Shown piece by piece: positions 44,412 through 53,396 of a DNA stretch of 64,000 bases (positions within the stretch are counted from its first letter, which is position 1; each line of letters starts with the position of its first letter). Made by a program: the position numbers and the translations under genes. The stretch comes from JBGPEQ01 sp050180895 (GTDB lineage Bacteria > Pseudomonadota > Alphaproteobacteria > Dongiales > Dongiaceae). The notes under the pieces are model-generated. The model had not been told where the DNA came from. It did no database searches and saw only the letters and a program-made list of their open reading frames with translations. The stretch spans positions 62,001 to 126,000 of the forward strand of contig JBFXDS010000002.1 in the NCBI GenBank assembly GCA_050180895.1, given 5' to 3'.

Positions 44412-45284
44412 TCAGCGCGTGCGCGCCCAGGCGCCGATCGTCGCCGGGTAGACGAAGATACCGTCGAGTCGGCGTGCCTCGGCGCGCAAGCGCTCGGCGA
44501 GCGTGTCGACCTGCACCTCGCCGGCGCGGGCGATGCCGAACTCCTCCATCCTCGGCAGCAGGCTGCGCATGGCCTCGGCGACGTTCTCGTACGCCGGCGA
44601 GTCCGCGTCGGCCGCGACGGCCACCGAGACGCTCAGCTGCGGCAGAGACAGCCCCGCCTGGCGGAAGACCGCCGGCAGCTTCAGGCCCATCGCGGCATCC
44701 GCCCCGGACTGGCGCAGCGCCGCCCAGATCCATCGCCGGCATGTCTCCACCAGCGGCATCTCTGGTACTGAAATGCCGGGGATCGTCGTATCGAACTCCA
44801 GAAATGCGACGCAGCCGCCCGGCCGCAGCCAGCGCCGCAGCCGCGCCAGGGTGGCAGCCGGATCGCGCAGATACATGAGAACGAAGCGGCCGACGATCGC
44901 ATCGACGGGCGCCGAAAGGTCGCAGCCGTCGAGGTCGGCGGCGGCGAACGACAAGTTGTGCAAGCCCGCGATTTGGGCGCGCCTTCTCGCCCAGGCGATG
45001 GCGTCGGCCGAACGATCGATGCCGGTGACGCTGCCCGTGGGTCCGACGAACGCCGCTGCCAGGAGCGAAACATCGCCGGCGCCGCAGCCGAGATCGAGCA
45101 CGCGCATGCCCGGAGCGAGGCCGGCTCTGCGGAAGAGGTCGCCGGTCGCGTCGCCGAACAGCGCGGACTGCAGGGCCAGTCGCCGGAGCTCGGCCTCGGT
45201 ATGGCCGAGTGCGTAGGTTACCGGCGTCGGGTGCTGCTGGCCGGAGATGCCGGAGCGTTGCTCGTCCAGAAGATCGATACTCAT
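44412..45284 (-). CDS. SAM-dependent methyltransferase in the urease interruption
   Basis: This 290-residue class I methyltransferase has VLDLGCGAGDVSLLAA, the acidic VTGIDRSADAIAWA, and DAIVGRFVLMYLRDPAATLARLRRWLRPGG. AGGAGG lies 11 bases before the ATG. It is transcribed leftward, divergently from the 1244-residue regulator, and both lie between the two halves of the urease accessory operon. It may modify a small molecule; the substrate is unknown. Confidence 0.82.
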   Translation of the reverse strand: MSIDLLDEQRSGISGQQHPTPVTYALGHTEAELRRLALQSALFGDATGDLFRRAGLAPGMRVLDLGCGAGDVSLLAAAFVGPTGSVTGIDRSADAIAWARRRAQIAGLHNLSFAAADLDGCDLSAPVDAIVGRFVLMYLRDPAATLARLRRWLRPGGCVAFLEFDTTIPGISVPEMPLVETCRRWIWAALRQSGADAAMGLKLPAVFRQAGLSLPQLSVSVAVAADADSPAYENVAEAMRSLLPRMEEFGIARAGEVQVDTLAERLRAEARRLDGIFVYPATIGAWARTR

Positions 45285-45473
45285 CGAGATGTCCTCCTCT
45301 TGCCTGGGACCGCAGTCCGGTCGGAACCGGATGCGACGGGACATTGCTAGCGGCGAGGCCGTGAATCCGGCGCTTTCGGACTTCACGCGTGGCATATGCG
45401 CGGCGTGAAAAAAGCGCTTAAAATGGTGTAGAGGCCTGGCAGGGGTGTCGGGCGGGGTGGATGGACATCGCCG

Positions 45474-48400
45474 ATGGCAGCCGCGCTTCACCTGAAGCTG
45501 CTGGGAGGGTTCGACGCCCGTCGCCCGGACGGCGCTCCTCTGTCCATTGTGGGCAAGAAAAACCAGGCGCTCCTGGCCTATCTCGCGCTGTGCTGCGGCC
45601 AGCCCCAGACGCGCGAGAAGATCGTCGGCCTGCTGTGGAGCGACCGCGACGACGAGCACGCCCGCAACAGCCTGCGCCAGGCGCTCGTCGCGCTACGGCG
45701 CGATCTCGACAGCGCATCGTCCGCTTTGGTCGTTGCCGGCGACCGGCTCGCGCTCGATCCCGAGCTGGTCGATGTCGACGCCCTCGCCGTCGAGCATCTG
45801 ACGTCGTCTCTGCGGGCAGATGATCTGCGGACTATCGTGCGGCTCTATCGGGGCGAGCTGCTGGACGGCTTGGCCATCGCGGACCAGGCCTTCGAAGACT
45901 GGCTGGCGGGCGAGCGTGCCCGGCTGCGCGAACTCGTCATCACGGCCGTCCTTCGTGGGTTGCCGGATCTGGCGGGAGAGGAGGCCGTCACGGTCGCGCA
46001 GCGCGCCCTCGCATTCGACCCGCTGCGTGAGGCGTCGCACCGCGCGCTGATGCGTGCCTTCGCCGGCCATGGGCATCCCGATCTCGCCCTCCGCCAGTAC
46101 CAGACCTGCCGCGACCTGCTGCGCAAGGAACTCGGCATCGAGCCGGATGCGGAGACGACCGCGTTGCGTGAGGAGATCGTCGGCGCGATCAGGAGTCGCC
46201 CTTCGCCGCCGCCCCGCGCGATGGCCGCGGCGGAGTTGGCGCCGAAGCCGGTCACCCGCCGTCTCGTCGCCATCCTGGCCGCCGATGTCGCCGGCTACAG
46301 CCGCCTCATGGGCGCGGACGAGGAGGGGACGCTCAAGACGCTGAATTTGTACCGCGGCGTCATCACGCAACTCATCGAAGAGCATGAGGGGCGCATCGTC
46401 GGGACGGCCGGCGATAACGTCCTCGCCGAATTCGCCAGTGCCGTTCAGGCGGTGCGATCCGCCGTCGCGGTGCAGCGGGCGCTCGGCCGGCACAACGCAG
46501 ACCTGGACGTGTCGCGGCGCATGAACTTTCGCGTCGGCATTAATGTCGGCGACGTCATCGTGCAGGGCGCCGACCTTCTTGGCGACGGTGTCAATGTGGC
46601 CGCGCGCCTGGAGCAGATGGCGGAGCCGGGCGGCATCGTCGTGTCGGGCACGGTGTGGGAGCAGATCCAGGGCAAGGTGGAATTCCCATGCTCATACCTC
46701 GGCGAGCAGACGGCCAAGAACATCGCGCGGCCGCTGCGCACCTACCGGGTGGACTGGGAACAGCCTGACATGCGGGTTGCGGGCTCGGGTGGCGCTCCGG
46801 AAGTCCCGGTGTTGCCCAGCAAGCCGTCCATCGTCGTCCTGCCGTTTGCAAACGTGGGCGGCGATCCCGAGCAGGAGTACTTCGCCGACGGCATCAGCGA
46901 GGACATCATCATGGCCCTGTCCAGGCTGCGCTGGCTGTTCGTCATCGCGCGCAACACGAGCTTTACCTACAAGGGCAAGGCGACCGATGTCAGGCAGGTC
47001 GCGCGCGAGTTGGGCGTGCGCTATGTGATGGAAGGAAGCGTGCGCAAGGCCGGTGATCGCGTGCGCATCACCGCACAACTGATCGAGGCGTCGACCGCTG
47101 CCCAGCTTTGGAGCGAGCGCTACGATCGTGACCTCGCCAACACCTTTGCCGTGCAGGACGCGATCACCGAAAGTGTCGTCGGCGCGATCGAGCCGGAGCT
47201 TCAGCAGGTCGAGCGCCAGCGCGCAGCCCGCAAGAGCCCGGAGAACATGGATGCGTGGGATCACTACATGCGCGGGCTGTGGCGGAACTACCAGTTCACG
47301 GCCGAAGACAACCTGCGGGCCGAACGTCTCATGCGACGGGCAATCGAGCTCGACCCCACGCTGGCGCTTGGCCATATCGGCCTGGCGCGCGTGCTCGTCA
47401 TCAGAATCTGGTGGGGCTGGAGTGAAGATCCCCTGGCGGACGCGCAGGCGACCTATGCGGCTGCCCGACGGGCGATCGCGTTGGACGATAGAGACCCCTA
47501 TGCGCACTACGCTTTGACTTGGCCCAGCCTGCTCAGGCGTGAGCACGAGAGCGCGCTGGCGGAGGCGCAGAGGGCCATCGACCTCATGCCCAACTTTGTG
47601 CACGCCCATCACGCCCTCGGCGCGATCCGCGTCTTTCTCGGCCGGTTCGATCAAGTGTCCGATCCGATCCAGCGCGCGATGCGCCTCAGCCCGCACGACC
47701 CACTGACCTTTTTTTACTATTACCTCCTCGCCCTGGCGCAGTATCACCAGGGGCACTATGAGGAGGCCGCGAAGCTTGCCCACACGGGCAATGGCGTTCG
47801 GCCCTATTACCTGCTCTACCGGACGCTCGCCGCCTGCTATGGCCAGCTCGGTCACCCGGAAGAGGCACGGGCGGCGCTCGCCGAACTGCGCCGGCTCATG
47901 CCGAAGGACGCGGAACGCCTGTGGGAAATCACCCACACCTATGTCGATCCCGCCCACCGCGCTCATTTCATAGATGGACTGCGCAAGGCGGAGCGACTGG
48001 AGGCAAGCGCAGTTCCGACGAAGCCGTCAATCGCCGTGCTGCCGTTCGCCAACTTGAGCGGCGATCCGGAGCAGGAATACTTTTCCGACGGCATCAGCGA
48101 GGACATCATCGCTGGGCTTGCCCGCCTGCATTGGTTGTTCGTGATCGCCCGCAACTCCAGTTTCACGTTCAAGGGCAAGGTGGCCGACGTCAAAGAGATT
48201 GGGAAAAGCCTCGGCGTCCGCTACTTGCTCGAAGGCAGCGTGCGCAAGGCTGGCGAGCGTGTGCGCATCGCCAGCCAACTCATCGATGCCGCGACCGGCC
48301 TCCATATGTGGACCGATCGTTTCGACGGTACCCTGAACGATGTCTTCGACCTCCAGGACCGCATCACATCGAGCGTTATCGGCGCTATCGAACCCAAGCT

Positions 48401-49208
48401 CCGCCATGCCGAGATCGAACGCGCGCGTCGCAAGCCGACGGACAGTATCGACGCCTACGATCTCTTCCTGCGCGCGCTCGCGCTGCACAATACGACGACC
48501 TTCGAGGACAGCCGCGAGGCGCTCCGTCTTCTCGACCGGGCCATCGAACTCGATCCGAACTACGCGGCCGCCTATGGTCTGGCCGCCTATTGCCATTTGC
48601 GGCAGCGGCAGCGCGGCTGGGTCGCCTCGACGACGACGGATGGCGCCCGCCTAGCCCGGCTTGCCGCCCGGAAGGGGCAGGACGACCCCGAGGCCCTGTG
48701 GATGGCGGGCATATCCCTGGCTATCCTGACCGGCGAATCCGAGGATGCGTTGACGCTGATAGAACGGTCGCTGCGGCTCAATCCGAATTCCGCCGGCGCC
48801 TGGATGGCCAGCGGCATGACCCGCGCCTACGCCGGCGACAGCGCGATGGCGATCCCCCACTTCGAGCGGTCGATCCAGCTCAATCCCCTGGATCCGCTGG
48901 TCTACATCACCTGGTTCGGCATCGGCTTCGCCCACTTCGCGGCCGGTCGCTATGAGGAGGCCTCGACCTGCCTCGACCACTCCCTGCGGTCGTTGCCGAG
49001 CTATTTGCCGGCCCTGCGCCTAAAGATAGCCACCAGTGCGCTGCAGGGGCACACGGACGAATGTCGCAAATGGGTCGAGCGGCTGCTCGCCGTCGCTCCC
49101 GAAACGACACTCACCAACCTGCGCATGCACTACCAGCCGAGCATCAAGAACCCGTCCTGCCGCGACACGCTTCTCGACGGCCTGCGCAAGGCCGGGCTGC
49201 CGGAGTAA
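45474..49208 (+). CDS. BTAD-cyclase-(TolB-like/TPR)x2 multidomain regulator
   Basis: This is a 1244-residue fusion. Residues 1-240 form a SARP-like winged helix plus bacterial transcriptional activator domain (LHLKLLGGFDARRPDG...QYQTCRDLLRKELGIEPD). Residues 258-430 are a class III cyclase domain with both metal Asp residues (LAADVAGYSRLM, GTAGDNVLAEF) and NVAARLEQM. From about 449 a TolB/FlgO-like domain (KPSIVVLPFANVGGDPEQEYF) with TPR repeats follows. The same module is repeated from about 849 (KPSIAVLPFANLSGDPEQEYF) to the end. BTAD, cyclase and TolB-TPR pairings are known singly in Alphaproteobacteria; the doubled module is unusual. It probably senses and signals from the cytoplasm; no membrane helix is seen. 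Confidence 0.85.
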   Translation: MAAALHLKLLGGFDARRPDGAPLSIVGKKNQALLAYLALCCGQPQTREKIVGLLWSDRDDEHARNSLRQALVALRRDLDSASSALVVAGDRLALDPELVDVDALAVEHLTSSLRADDLRTIVRLYRGELLDGLAIADQAFEDWLAGERARLRELVITAVLRGLPDLAGEEAVTVAQRALAFDPLREASHRALMRAFAGHGHPDLALRQYQTCRDLLRKELGIEPDAETTALREEIVGAIRSRPSPPPRAMAAAELAPKPVTRRLVAILAADVAGYSRLMGADEEGTLKTLNLYRGVITQLIEEHEGRIVGTAGDNVLAEFASAVQAVRSAVAVQRALGRHNADLDVSRRMNFRVGINVGDVIVQGADLLGDGVNVAARLEQMAEPGGIVVSGTVWEQIQGKVEFPCSYLGEQTAKNIARPLRTYRVDWEQPDMRVAGSGGAPEVPVLPSKPSIVVLPFANVGGDPEQEYFADGISEDIIMALSRLRWLFVIARNTSFTYKGKATDVRQVARELGVRYVMEGSVRKAGDRVRITAQLIEASTAAQLWSERYDRDLANTFAVQDAITESVVGAIEPELQQVERQRAARKSPENMDAWDHYMRGLWRNYQFTAEDNLRAERLMRRAIELDPTLALGHIGLARVLVIRIWWGWSEDPLADAQATYAAARRAIALDDRDPYAHYALTWPSLLRREHESALAEAQRAIDLMPNFVHAHHALGAIRVFLGRFDQVSDPIQRAMRLSPHDPLTFFYYYLLALAQYHQGHYEEAAKLAHTGNGVRPYYLLYRTLAACYGQLGHPEEARAALAELRRLMPKDAERLWEITHTYVDPAHRAHFIDGLRKAERLEASAVPTKPSIAVLPFANLSGDPEQEYFSDGISEDIIAGLARLHWLFVIARNSSFTFKGKVADVKEIGKSLGVRYLLEGSVRKAGERVRIASQLIDAATGLHMWTDRFDGTLNDVFDLQDRITSSVIGAIEPKLRHAEIERARRKPTDSIDAYDLFLRALALHNTTTFEDSREALRLLDRAIELDPNYAAAYGLAAYCHLRQRQRGWVASTTTDGARLARLAARKGQDDPEALWMAGISLAILTGESEDALTLIERSLRLNPNSAGAWMASGMTRAYAGDSAMAIPHFERSIQLNPLDPLVYITWFGIGFAHFAAGRYEEASTCLDHSLRSLPSYLPALRLKIATSALQGHTDECRKWVERLLAVAPETTLTNLRMHYQPSIKNPSCRDTLLDGLRKAGLPE

Positions 49209-49318
49209 GGAAGCGCGCTCTGAAACGTCGCGAAATCGTGTCGATGATCGGCGATCGCTTGGCGATTGAGCGCTTCGGGAACTGGACCTGTCAGAGCGGC
49301 ACCAGCATGGCCGCGCGC

Positions 49319-49483
49319 TGCATAGTCACCCCACCAAACCAGCCCTGGAGCATCTCGTCCGAACCGGCTATCTGTTGTCATGACGACCATCGAGGCCTGA
49401 CCTTAAGCTGCGGCTCGACGACATTCTCGGCCATCATGCAACTGCCGCTACGCGGAACGACGACCGCATCCGGCGATCCGATC
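49319..49483 (+). pseudogene. Second copy of the ureE region, with ureE reduced to its ends
   Basis: Positions 49319-49404 copy the segment upstream of ureE. What follows reads LRLDDILGHH (compare MLRLDSILGH of UreE), then jumps to DRIRRSD (compare GRIRRSD, the UreE C-terminus). The start codon is AAG instead of ATG, and about 365 bases of the middle are missing. The intact ureF begins at once afterwards, in the place it would have in a normal ureE-ureF pair. This is the decayed partner of the copy at 43763-44370. Confidence 0.8.
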
Positions 49484-50164
49484 ATGTCTGACGACACTAC
49501 GCTGCTCGCCGCGCTCCAGCACGCCGACAGCTTCTTCCCCGGCGGCGGCACCGCCTTCTCCTGGGGCCTCGAATCCTTGTGCAACGATCGTCAGATCACC
49601 TCAGCGGCGGACGTGGAGCGTTTCCTCGCCGGCCAGCTTCGTCACCGCTGGGCCAGCTGCGACCGGCCGTTCCTCGCCGCCGCCCACGGTGCCGCGCCGG
49701 ACCTCGAGGCGATCGCCGCTCTCGATCGCGCGCTCGAGGCCATGACCTTGCCGCGCGAGATGCGCGACGGCTCGGCGCGGGCGGGCGGCGCGCTGCTCAC
49801 GATTCATGATCGGCTTGGCACGCCCGGGGCCAGCGGCTACCGCCGGCGTGTGCGCGCCGGCGTGGCGCCGGGCCATCTGCCGGTGGTGCAGGGGCTGCTG
49901 TTCGCAGCCCTCGGGCTCGACGCGCCGACCGCCGGCGCCATGTCTGCGCACATGCTGTCGGTGAACGTGGTCGGCGCTGCGCTGCGCCTGGGCGTCATCA
50001 GTCACATCGATGCGCAGCGGATTCTGACCGCCATGCGTCCCCTTCTGGCGGACATCCTGAGCGTCCCGGCCCCGGACGTGACCGAGGCCGGCACCTACAC
50101 GCCGATGACTGACGCCGCCGTCATGCGTCACGAGGTTCAGCAGGCCCGTCTGTTTGCGAACTGA
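49484..50164 (+). CDS. ureF: Urease accessory protein UreF
   Basis: This 226-residue protein matches UreF, which together with UreG and UreD/H activates urease by controlling UreG GTPase and nickel insertion. It has the family start LLAALQHADSFFPGGGTAFSWGLE and HLPVVQGLLFAALGLDAPTAGAMSAHMLSVNVVGAALRLGV. ATG 49484 is chosen by homology to the family start; the frame is open far upstream but that part is non-coding. It leads ureG and ureD. Confidence 0.9.
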   Translation: MSDDTTLLAALQHADSFFPGGGTAFSWGLESLCNDRQITSAADVERFLAGQLRHRWASCDRPFLAAAHGAAPDLEAIAALDRALEAMTLPREMRDGSARAGGALLTIHDRLGTPGASGYRRRVRAGVAPGHLPVVQGLLFAALGLDAPTAGAMSAHMLSVNVVGAALRLGVISHIDAQRILTAMRPLLADILSVPAPDVTEAGTYTPMTDAAVMRHEVQQARLFAN

Positions 50165-50216
50165 GGAACGAGGCAGGCATGAAAATGTCCGGAGCAGACT
50201 TCGAGGTGAACTGACG

Positions 50217-50867
50217 ATGCGACAGGAACAATCGGCACCCCAAGGCCGGAAAACACATCCCGGCGCCGCGCGCGTCGGCGTCGGCGGCCCCGTCGGCTCC
50301 GGCAAGACGGCGCTGCTCGAGCAGTTGATCCCGCGCTTCATCGCCCGCGGCACCAACATCGCCGTCGTCACCAACGACCTCGTCACCAAGGAGGACGCCG
50401 AGCGCATCCGCCGCAGCGGGCTGATCGCGCCGGAGCGCGTCATGGCCGTGGAGACCGGCGCCTGCCCGCACACCGCCATCCGCGAAGACCCGACGCTCAA
50501 CATCCAGGCCGCCGACCTGCTGGAGGACCGCTTCGCGCCGCTCGACCTGATCCTGATCGAGAGCGGCGGCGACAACCTCGCCTCGACCTTCTCGCTCGAC
50601 CTCGTCGACTACTGGCTGTTCGTCATCGACGTGGCCGGGGGCGACGACATCCCGCGCAAGCGCGGACCGGGGGTGCTGCTCTGCGACCTGCTCATCGTCA
50701 ACAAGACCGACCTGGCGCCCTATGTGCGCGTCGACCTCGATCGCATGCTGGTGGAGGCCAAGGCGGCGCGCGGCGGCAAGCCGATCCTGCTCACCAACTG
50801 CGCCGCCGGCGACGGCGTCGACGCGGTGGTGGAGCAACTGTCGCGCGACGTGCTGTTCGATCGCTAG
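50217..50867 (+). CDS. ureG: Urease accessory GTPase UreG
   Basis: This 216-residue SIMIBI GTPase has the P-loop GVGGPVGSGKTALLEQL, the conserved metal-binding ETGACPHTAIRED, ESGGDNLASTFS and the base-specificity NKTD. GAGGTGA lies upstream of the ATG. It delivers nickel to urease together with UreE, UreF and UreD. It is separated from ureD by two bases. Confidence 0.95.
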   Translation: MRQEQSAPQGRKTHPGAARVGVGGPVGSGKTALLEQLIPRFIARGTNIAVVTNDLVTKEDAERIRRSGLIAPERVMAVETGACPHTAIREDPTLNIQAADLLEDRFAPLDLILIESGGDNLASTFSLDLVDYWLFVIDVAGGDDIPRKRGPGVLLCDLLIVNKTDLAPYVRVDLDRMLVEAKAARGGKPILLTNCAAGDGVDAVVEQLSRDVLFDR

Positions 50868-50869
50868 CC

Positions 50870-51751
50870 ATGCCGGACAGCACCCTCGCATTGGGGGAGG
50901 CGTCACCCCCCGCGGCCGACACCGAGTCGCGCGGCCGGGCGGAGTTGAGCTTCGCCCGCGATCCCGGCGGCCGTACCTACATCCGCCGGCAGTTCGTCAG
51001 CTATCCCTATCACGTCTGCCGGCCGCTCGCCTTCGACGGCGATCCCCTGGGCATGGCGACCATCTACCTGCAATCCTGCGCCGGCGGCATCTACCGCCAT
51101 GACCGCCTGCGCGAGCGGATCGTCGCGGAGGAGGGGGCGTCCGCCCACGTCACCACGCAGGCCGCGACCATCGTGCACAGCATGGACCGCGGCACCGCGC
51201 ACCAGGAGGTACGGATCGAGGCCGCGGCCGGCAGCCTGCTCGAGGTGATGCCGGATCCCTTCATCCTGTTCCCGCAGGCGCGCTTCAACAGCACGGTGCA
51301 TGTCCGGGCTCATGAGACGGCGACCGTCGTCCTCGCCGACTCCTTCTCCTGCCACGACCCCGCCGGTCGCGGCGCCATGTTCGACTGGTTCCATGGCGAG
51401 GTGGTGGTCGCGGACCTGCAGGAACGGGTCCTGGCGCGCGACCGGTTCCGCGTCTCCGGCGCCGACGTCGCCGCGCGCTGCCCCGGCCTCACCGGCGCCT
51501 TCGCCACCCAGGGGACGCTGTTCGTCATCCATCGACAGGGCCGCGCCGCCGAGCTTGTCGATGCCCTGCGCGCCGCCGCCGCGGGGATCGGCCAGGTCTA
51601 TGCCGGCGCCTCCGAACTGCCGAACGGCTGCGGCGCCTGGCTGCGCATCCTCGCAGTGGACGCCGTCGGCCTGCGCGCGGCGATGATCGCGGCTTGGCAG
51701 TCCGTCCGCCTGCTGCTGACCGGCCGCGTCCCCGCGCCGCGGCGCAAGTGA
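50870..51751 (+). CDS. ureD: Urease accessory protein UreD (UreH)
   Basis: This 293-residue protein matches UreD, the scaffold that binds the urease apoprotein and UreF/UreG. The pattern RTYIRRQFVSYPYHVCRPLAF..MATIYLQSCAGGIYRHDRLRERIVAEEGASAHVTTQAATIVHSM is typical. It starts two bases after ureG. The structural genes ureABC are not in this window, and the order E, F, G, D differs from the common D-ABC-E-F-G. Confidence 0.92.
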   Translation: MPDSTLALGEASPPAADTESRGRAELSFARDPGGRTYIRRQFVSYPYHVCRPLAFDGDPLGMATIYLQSCAGGIYRHDRLRERIVAEEGASAHVTTQAATIVHSMDRGTAHQEVRIEAAAGSLLEVMPDPFILFPQARFNSTVHVRAHETATVVLADSFSCHDPAGRGAMFDWFHGEVVVADLQERVLARDRFRVSGADVAARCPGLTGAFATQGTLFVIHRQGRAAELVDALRAAAAGIGQVYAGASELPNGCGAWLRILAVDAVGLRAAMIAAWQSVRLLLTGRVPAPRRK

Positions 51752-51763
51752 GGCGGCTGCCGC

Positions 51764-52453
51764 TTGCCAAGCGACCTCGCATCGCTGGCGCGCCGCTGCC
51801 TCGCCCACGGTCTCCGTCTGCGCGGCGGCTTCCATCCGGAAGCCGGGGATGGCGTGACGGCGCTCCCGGACGGACGGGTGCCGGCGACGCTCATCCTCGT
51901 CGGCAATGTCGGATCGAGCCTGTGGGCCTCCTTCTCCGGGTCGCCCGAGGCGCAGGACGGCGCGCCCCATCCGCTCAACCGATGGACGCAGCGCGTGGTG
52001 AGTCAAATTGCCGCAGAGGCGGGTGCTGCCGCGCTGTTTCCCTTCGGCGGCCCGCCCTACCTACCGTTCCAGCGCTGGGCGATGCGGGCGGAGCCCGTGG
52101 CGGCCTCGCCGCTCGGCATCCTCATCCATCCGGACTACGGACTGTGGCATGCCTATCGCGGCGCGCTTGCCTTCGCCGACCGGCTGGCGCTGCCGCCGCG
52201 CGTCGAGCGGCCGCGCCCCTGCGACAGCTGCGCCGATCGGCCGTGCCTTTCGGCCTGTCCGGTCGGCGCCTTTACGGCTCGCGGCTACGACGTTCCGGCC
52301 TGCATCGGCCACATTGCCGGGCCGGCAGGGGCCGCCTGCCTGGACGGCTGCCTGGCGCGACGCGCCTGTCCGGTCGGTGCGGACTTCGCCTATGACGCGG
52401 CGCAGGGGCACTTCCACATGGCCGCCTTTCTGGCGGCTAATCGGGCCCGCTAA
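51764..52453 (+). CDS. 4Fe-4S ferredoxin-type protein
   Basis: This 229-residue protein has a C-terminal cysteine-rich region: CDSCADRPCLSACPVGAF, then CIGHIAGPAGAACLDGCLARRACPVG. This suggests one or two [4Fe-4S] clusters, similar to the electron-transfer part of QueG-like and reductive-dehalogenase-like proteins. The N-terminal half (LILVGNVGSSLWASF...HPLNRWTQRVV) is the flavodoxin-/cobalamin-poor lobe common in such ferredoxin-like proteins. The start is a TTG 12 bases after ureD, so it may be cotranscribed with the urease genes, but its link to urease is unknown. Confidence 0.75.
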   Translation: MPSDLASLARRCLAHGLRLRGGFHPEAGDGVTALPDGRVPATLILVGNVGSSLWASFSGSPEAQDGAPHPLNRWTQRVVSQIAAEAGAAALFPFGGPPYLPFQRWAMRAEPVAASPLGILIHPDYGLWHAYRGALAFADRLALPPRVERPRPCDSCADRPCLSACPVGAFTARGYDVPACIGHIAGPAGAACLDGCLARRACPVGADFAYDAAQGHFHMAAFLAANRAR

Positions 52454-52466
52454 CCGTCAAAGGTTA
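52451..52466. promoter_or_regulatory. Small inverted repeat TAACC-N6-GGTTA
   Basis: TAACC-GTCAAA-GGTTA overlaps the stop codon of the ferredoxin-type gene. A further GGTTAACAT follows at 52488-52495. It could be an operator for the gene at 52561 or part of a terminator; evidence is thin. Confidence 0.25.
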
Positions 52467-52560
52467 CGATCTCTTTACCAGTGTGGGGTTAACATAGAGT
52501 TGACGGCGGCGAACGCTGTCTGGCACATGGGCGTGGAGTGATTCGTCTGGGAGTTCCTGG

Positions 52561-53319
52561 GTGAGCCGGACCGTCCTGTTGGTGACCCACAGCGAGTGGC
52601 GCGAGGCGCGCATCGCGCCGATGCTCCAGGCCAAGGGCTATGCCGTGGAGCGGCGGTGTCCGGCGCGCGGCTGCAGCATGCCCGAGGATGTCGACGCCTA
52701 TGCCGGCGCCATTGTGCTGGGCGGCGCGCAGAGCGCCAATGACGGCCCGACCACGCCTCATATCGCGCGGGAGATCGACTGGATCGGCGACTATGTCGCC
52801 GCCGGCGGCCGCTATCTCGGCATCTGCCTCGGCGGCCAGCTGCTGGCCCGCGCCTTCGGCGCGCGCGTCGCCCGCCATCCCGACGGCGTCAACGAGATCG
52901 GCTACTATCCGATGCGGGCGACGGCGCTCGGGCGCGGCCTCTTCCCCGACGAGCTTCACGTCTATCACTGGCACCAGGAAGGCTTCGAGTTGCCCGACGG
53001 CGGCGAGCTGCTGGCCACCGGCGAGGCGTTTCCCAATCAGGCCTTCCGCCTGGGCCGTCGCGCCTACGGCCTGCAGTTCCATCCGGAGGTGCGGCCGGCC
53101 GATGCGCGCGCCTGGATGGAGGACGTGTGCGACAGCCTGCAGCGGCCGGGCGCACAGTCGCGCGAGCAGCAGGAATCCGGCTTCGCGCGTCACGATCCGC
53201 CGCTCGCGGCCTGGCTCGACGGCTTCCTCGATCATTGGCTGGCGACCGACACCGCCCGGCCGACGGCGTCCGCGGCACGCGCCGTTGCGCATGAGGTCAT
53301 CACGACCGCCGAGCCCTAG
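52561..53319 (+). CDS. Class I glutamine amidotransferase-like protein
   Basis: This 252-residue protein (GTG start) has the GATase1 fold: the nucleophile Cys in LGICLGGQLLARAFG and the His/Glu of the triad in LQFHPEVRPADARAW, plus YHWHQEGFELPDG. It resembles the stand-alone GMP-synthase-like glutamine amidotransferases, some of which hydrolyse gamma-glutamyl bonds in polyamine or other compounds. No synthase domain is fused. Function unassigned. Confidence 0.82.
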   Translation: MSRTVLLVTHSEWREARIAPMLQAKGYAVERRCPARGCSMPEDVDAYAGAIVLGGAQSANDGPTTPHIAREIDWIGDYVAAGGRYLGICLGGQLLARAFGARVARHPDGVNEIGYYPMRATALGRGLFPDELHVYHWHQEGFELPDGGELLATGEAFPNQAFRLGRRAYGLQFHPEVRPADARAWMEDVCDSLQRPGAQSREQQESGFARHDPPLAAWLDGFLDHWLATDTARPTASAARAVAHEVITTAEP

Positions 53320-53396
53320 GCCGGGCGGGCGAGAGTTGAATCGCGCGAGTCGATTGCAGTAGGGTACGCCGCGCAAACTGCACCAGGGGGTTTTCC

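Noticed and set aside
49061..49483. A longer ureF beginning well upstream
   Set aside because: The extra frame reads through the decayed ureE copy and the end of the previous gene; UreF homology starts at the ATG at 49484.
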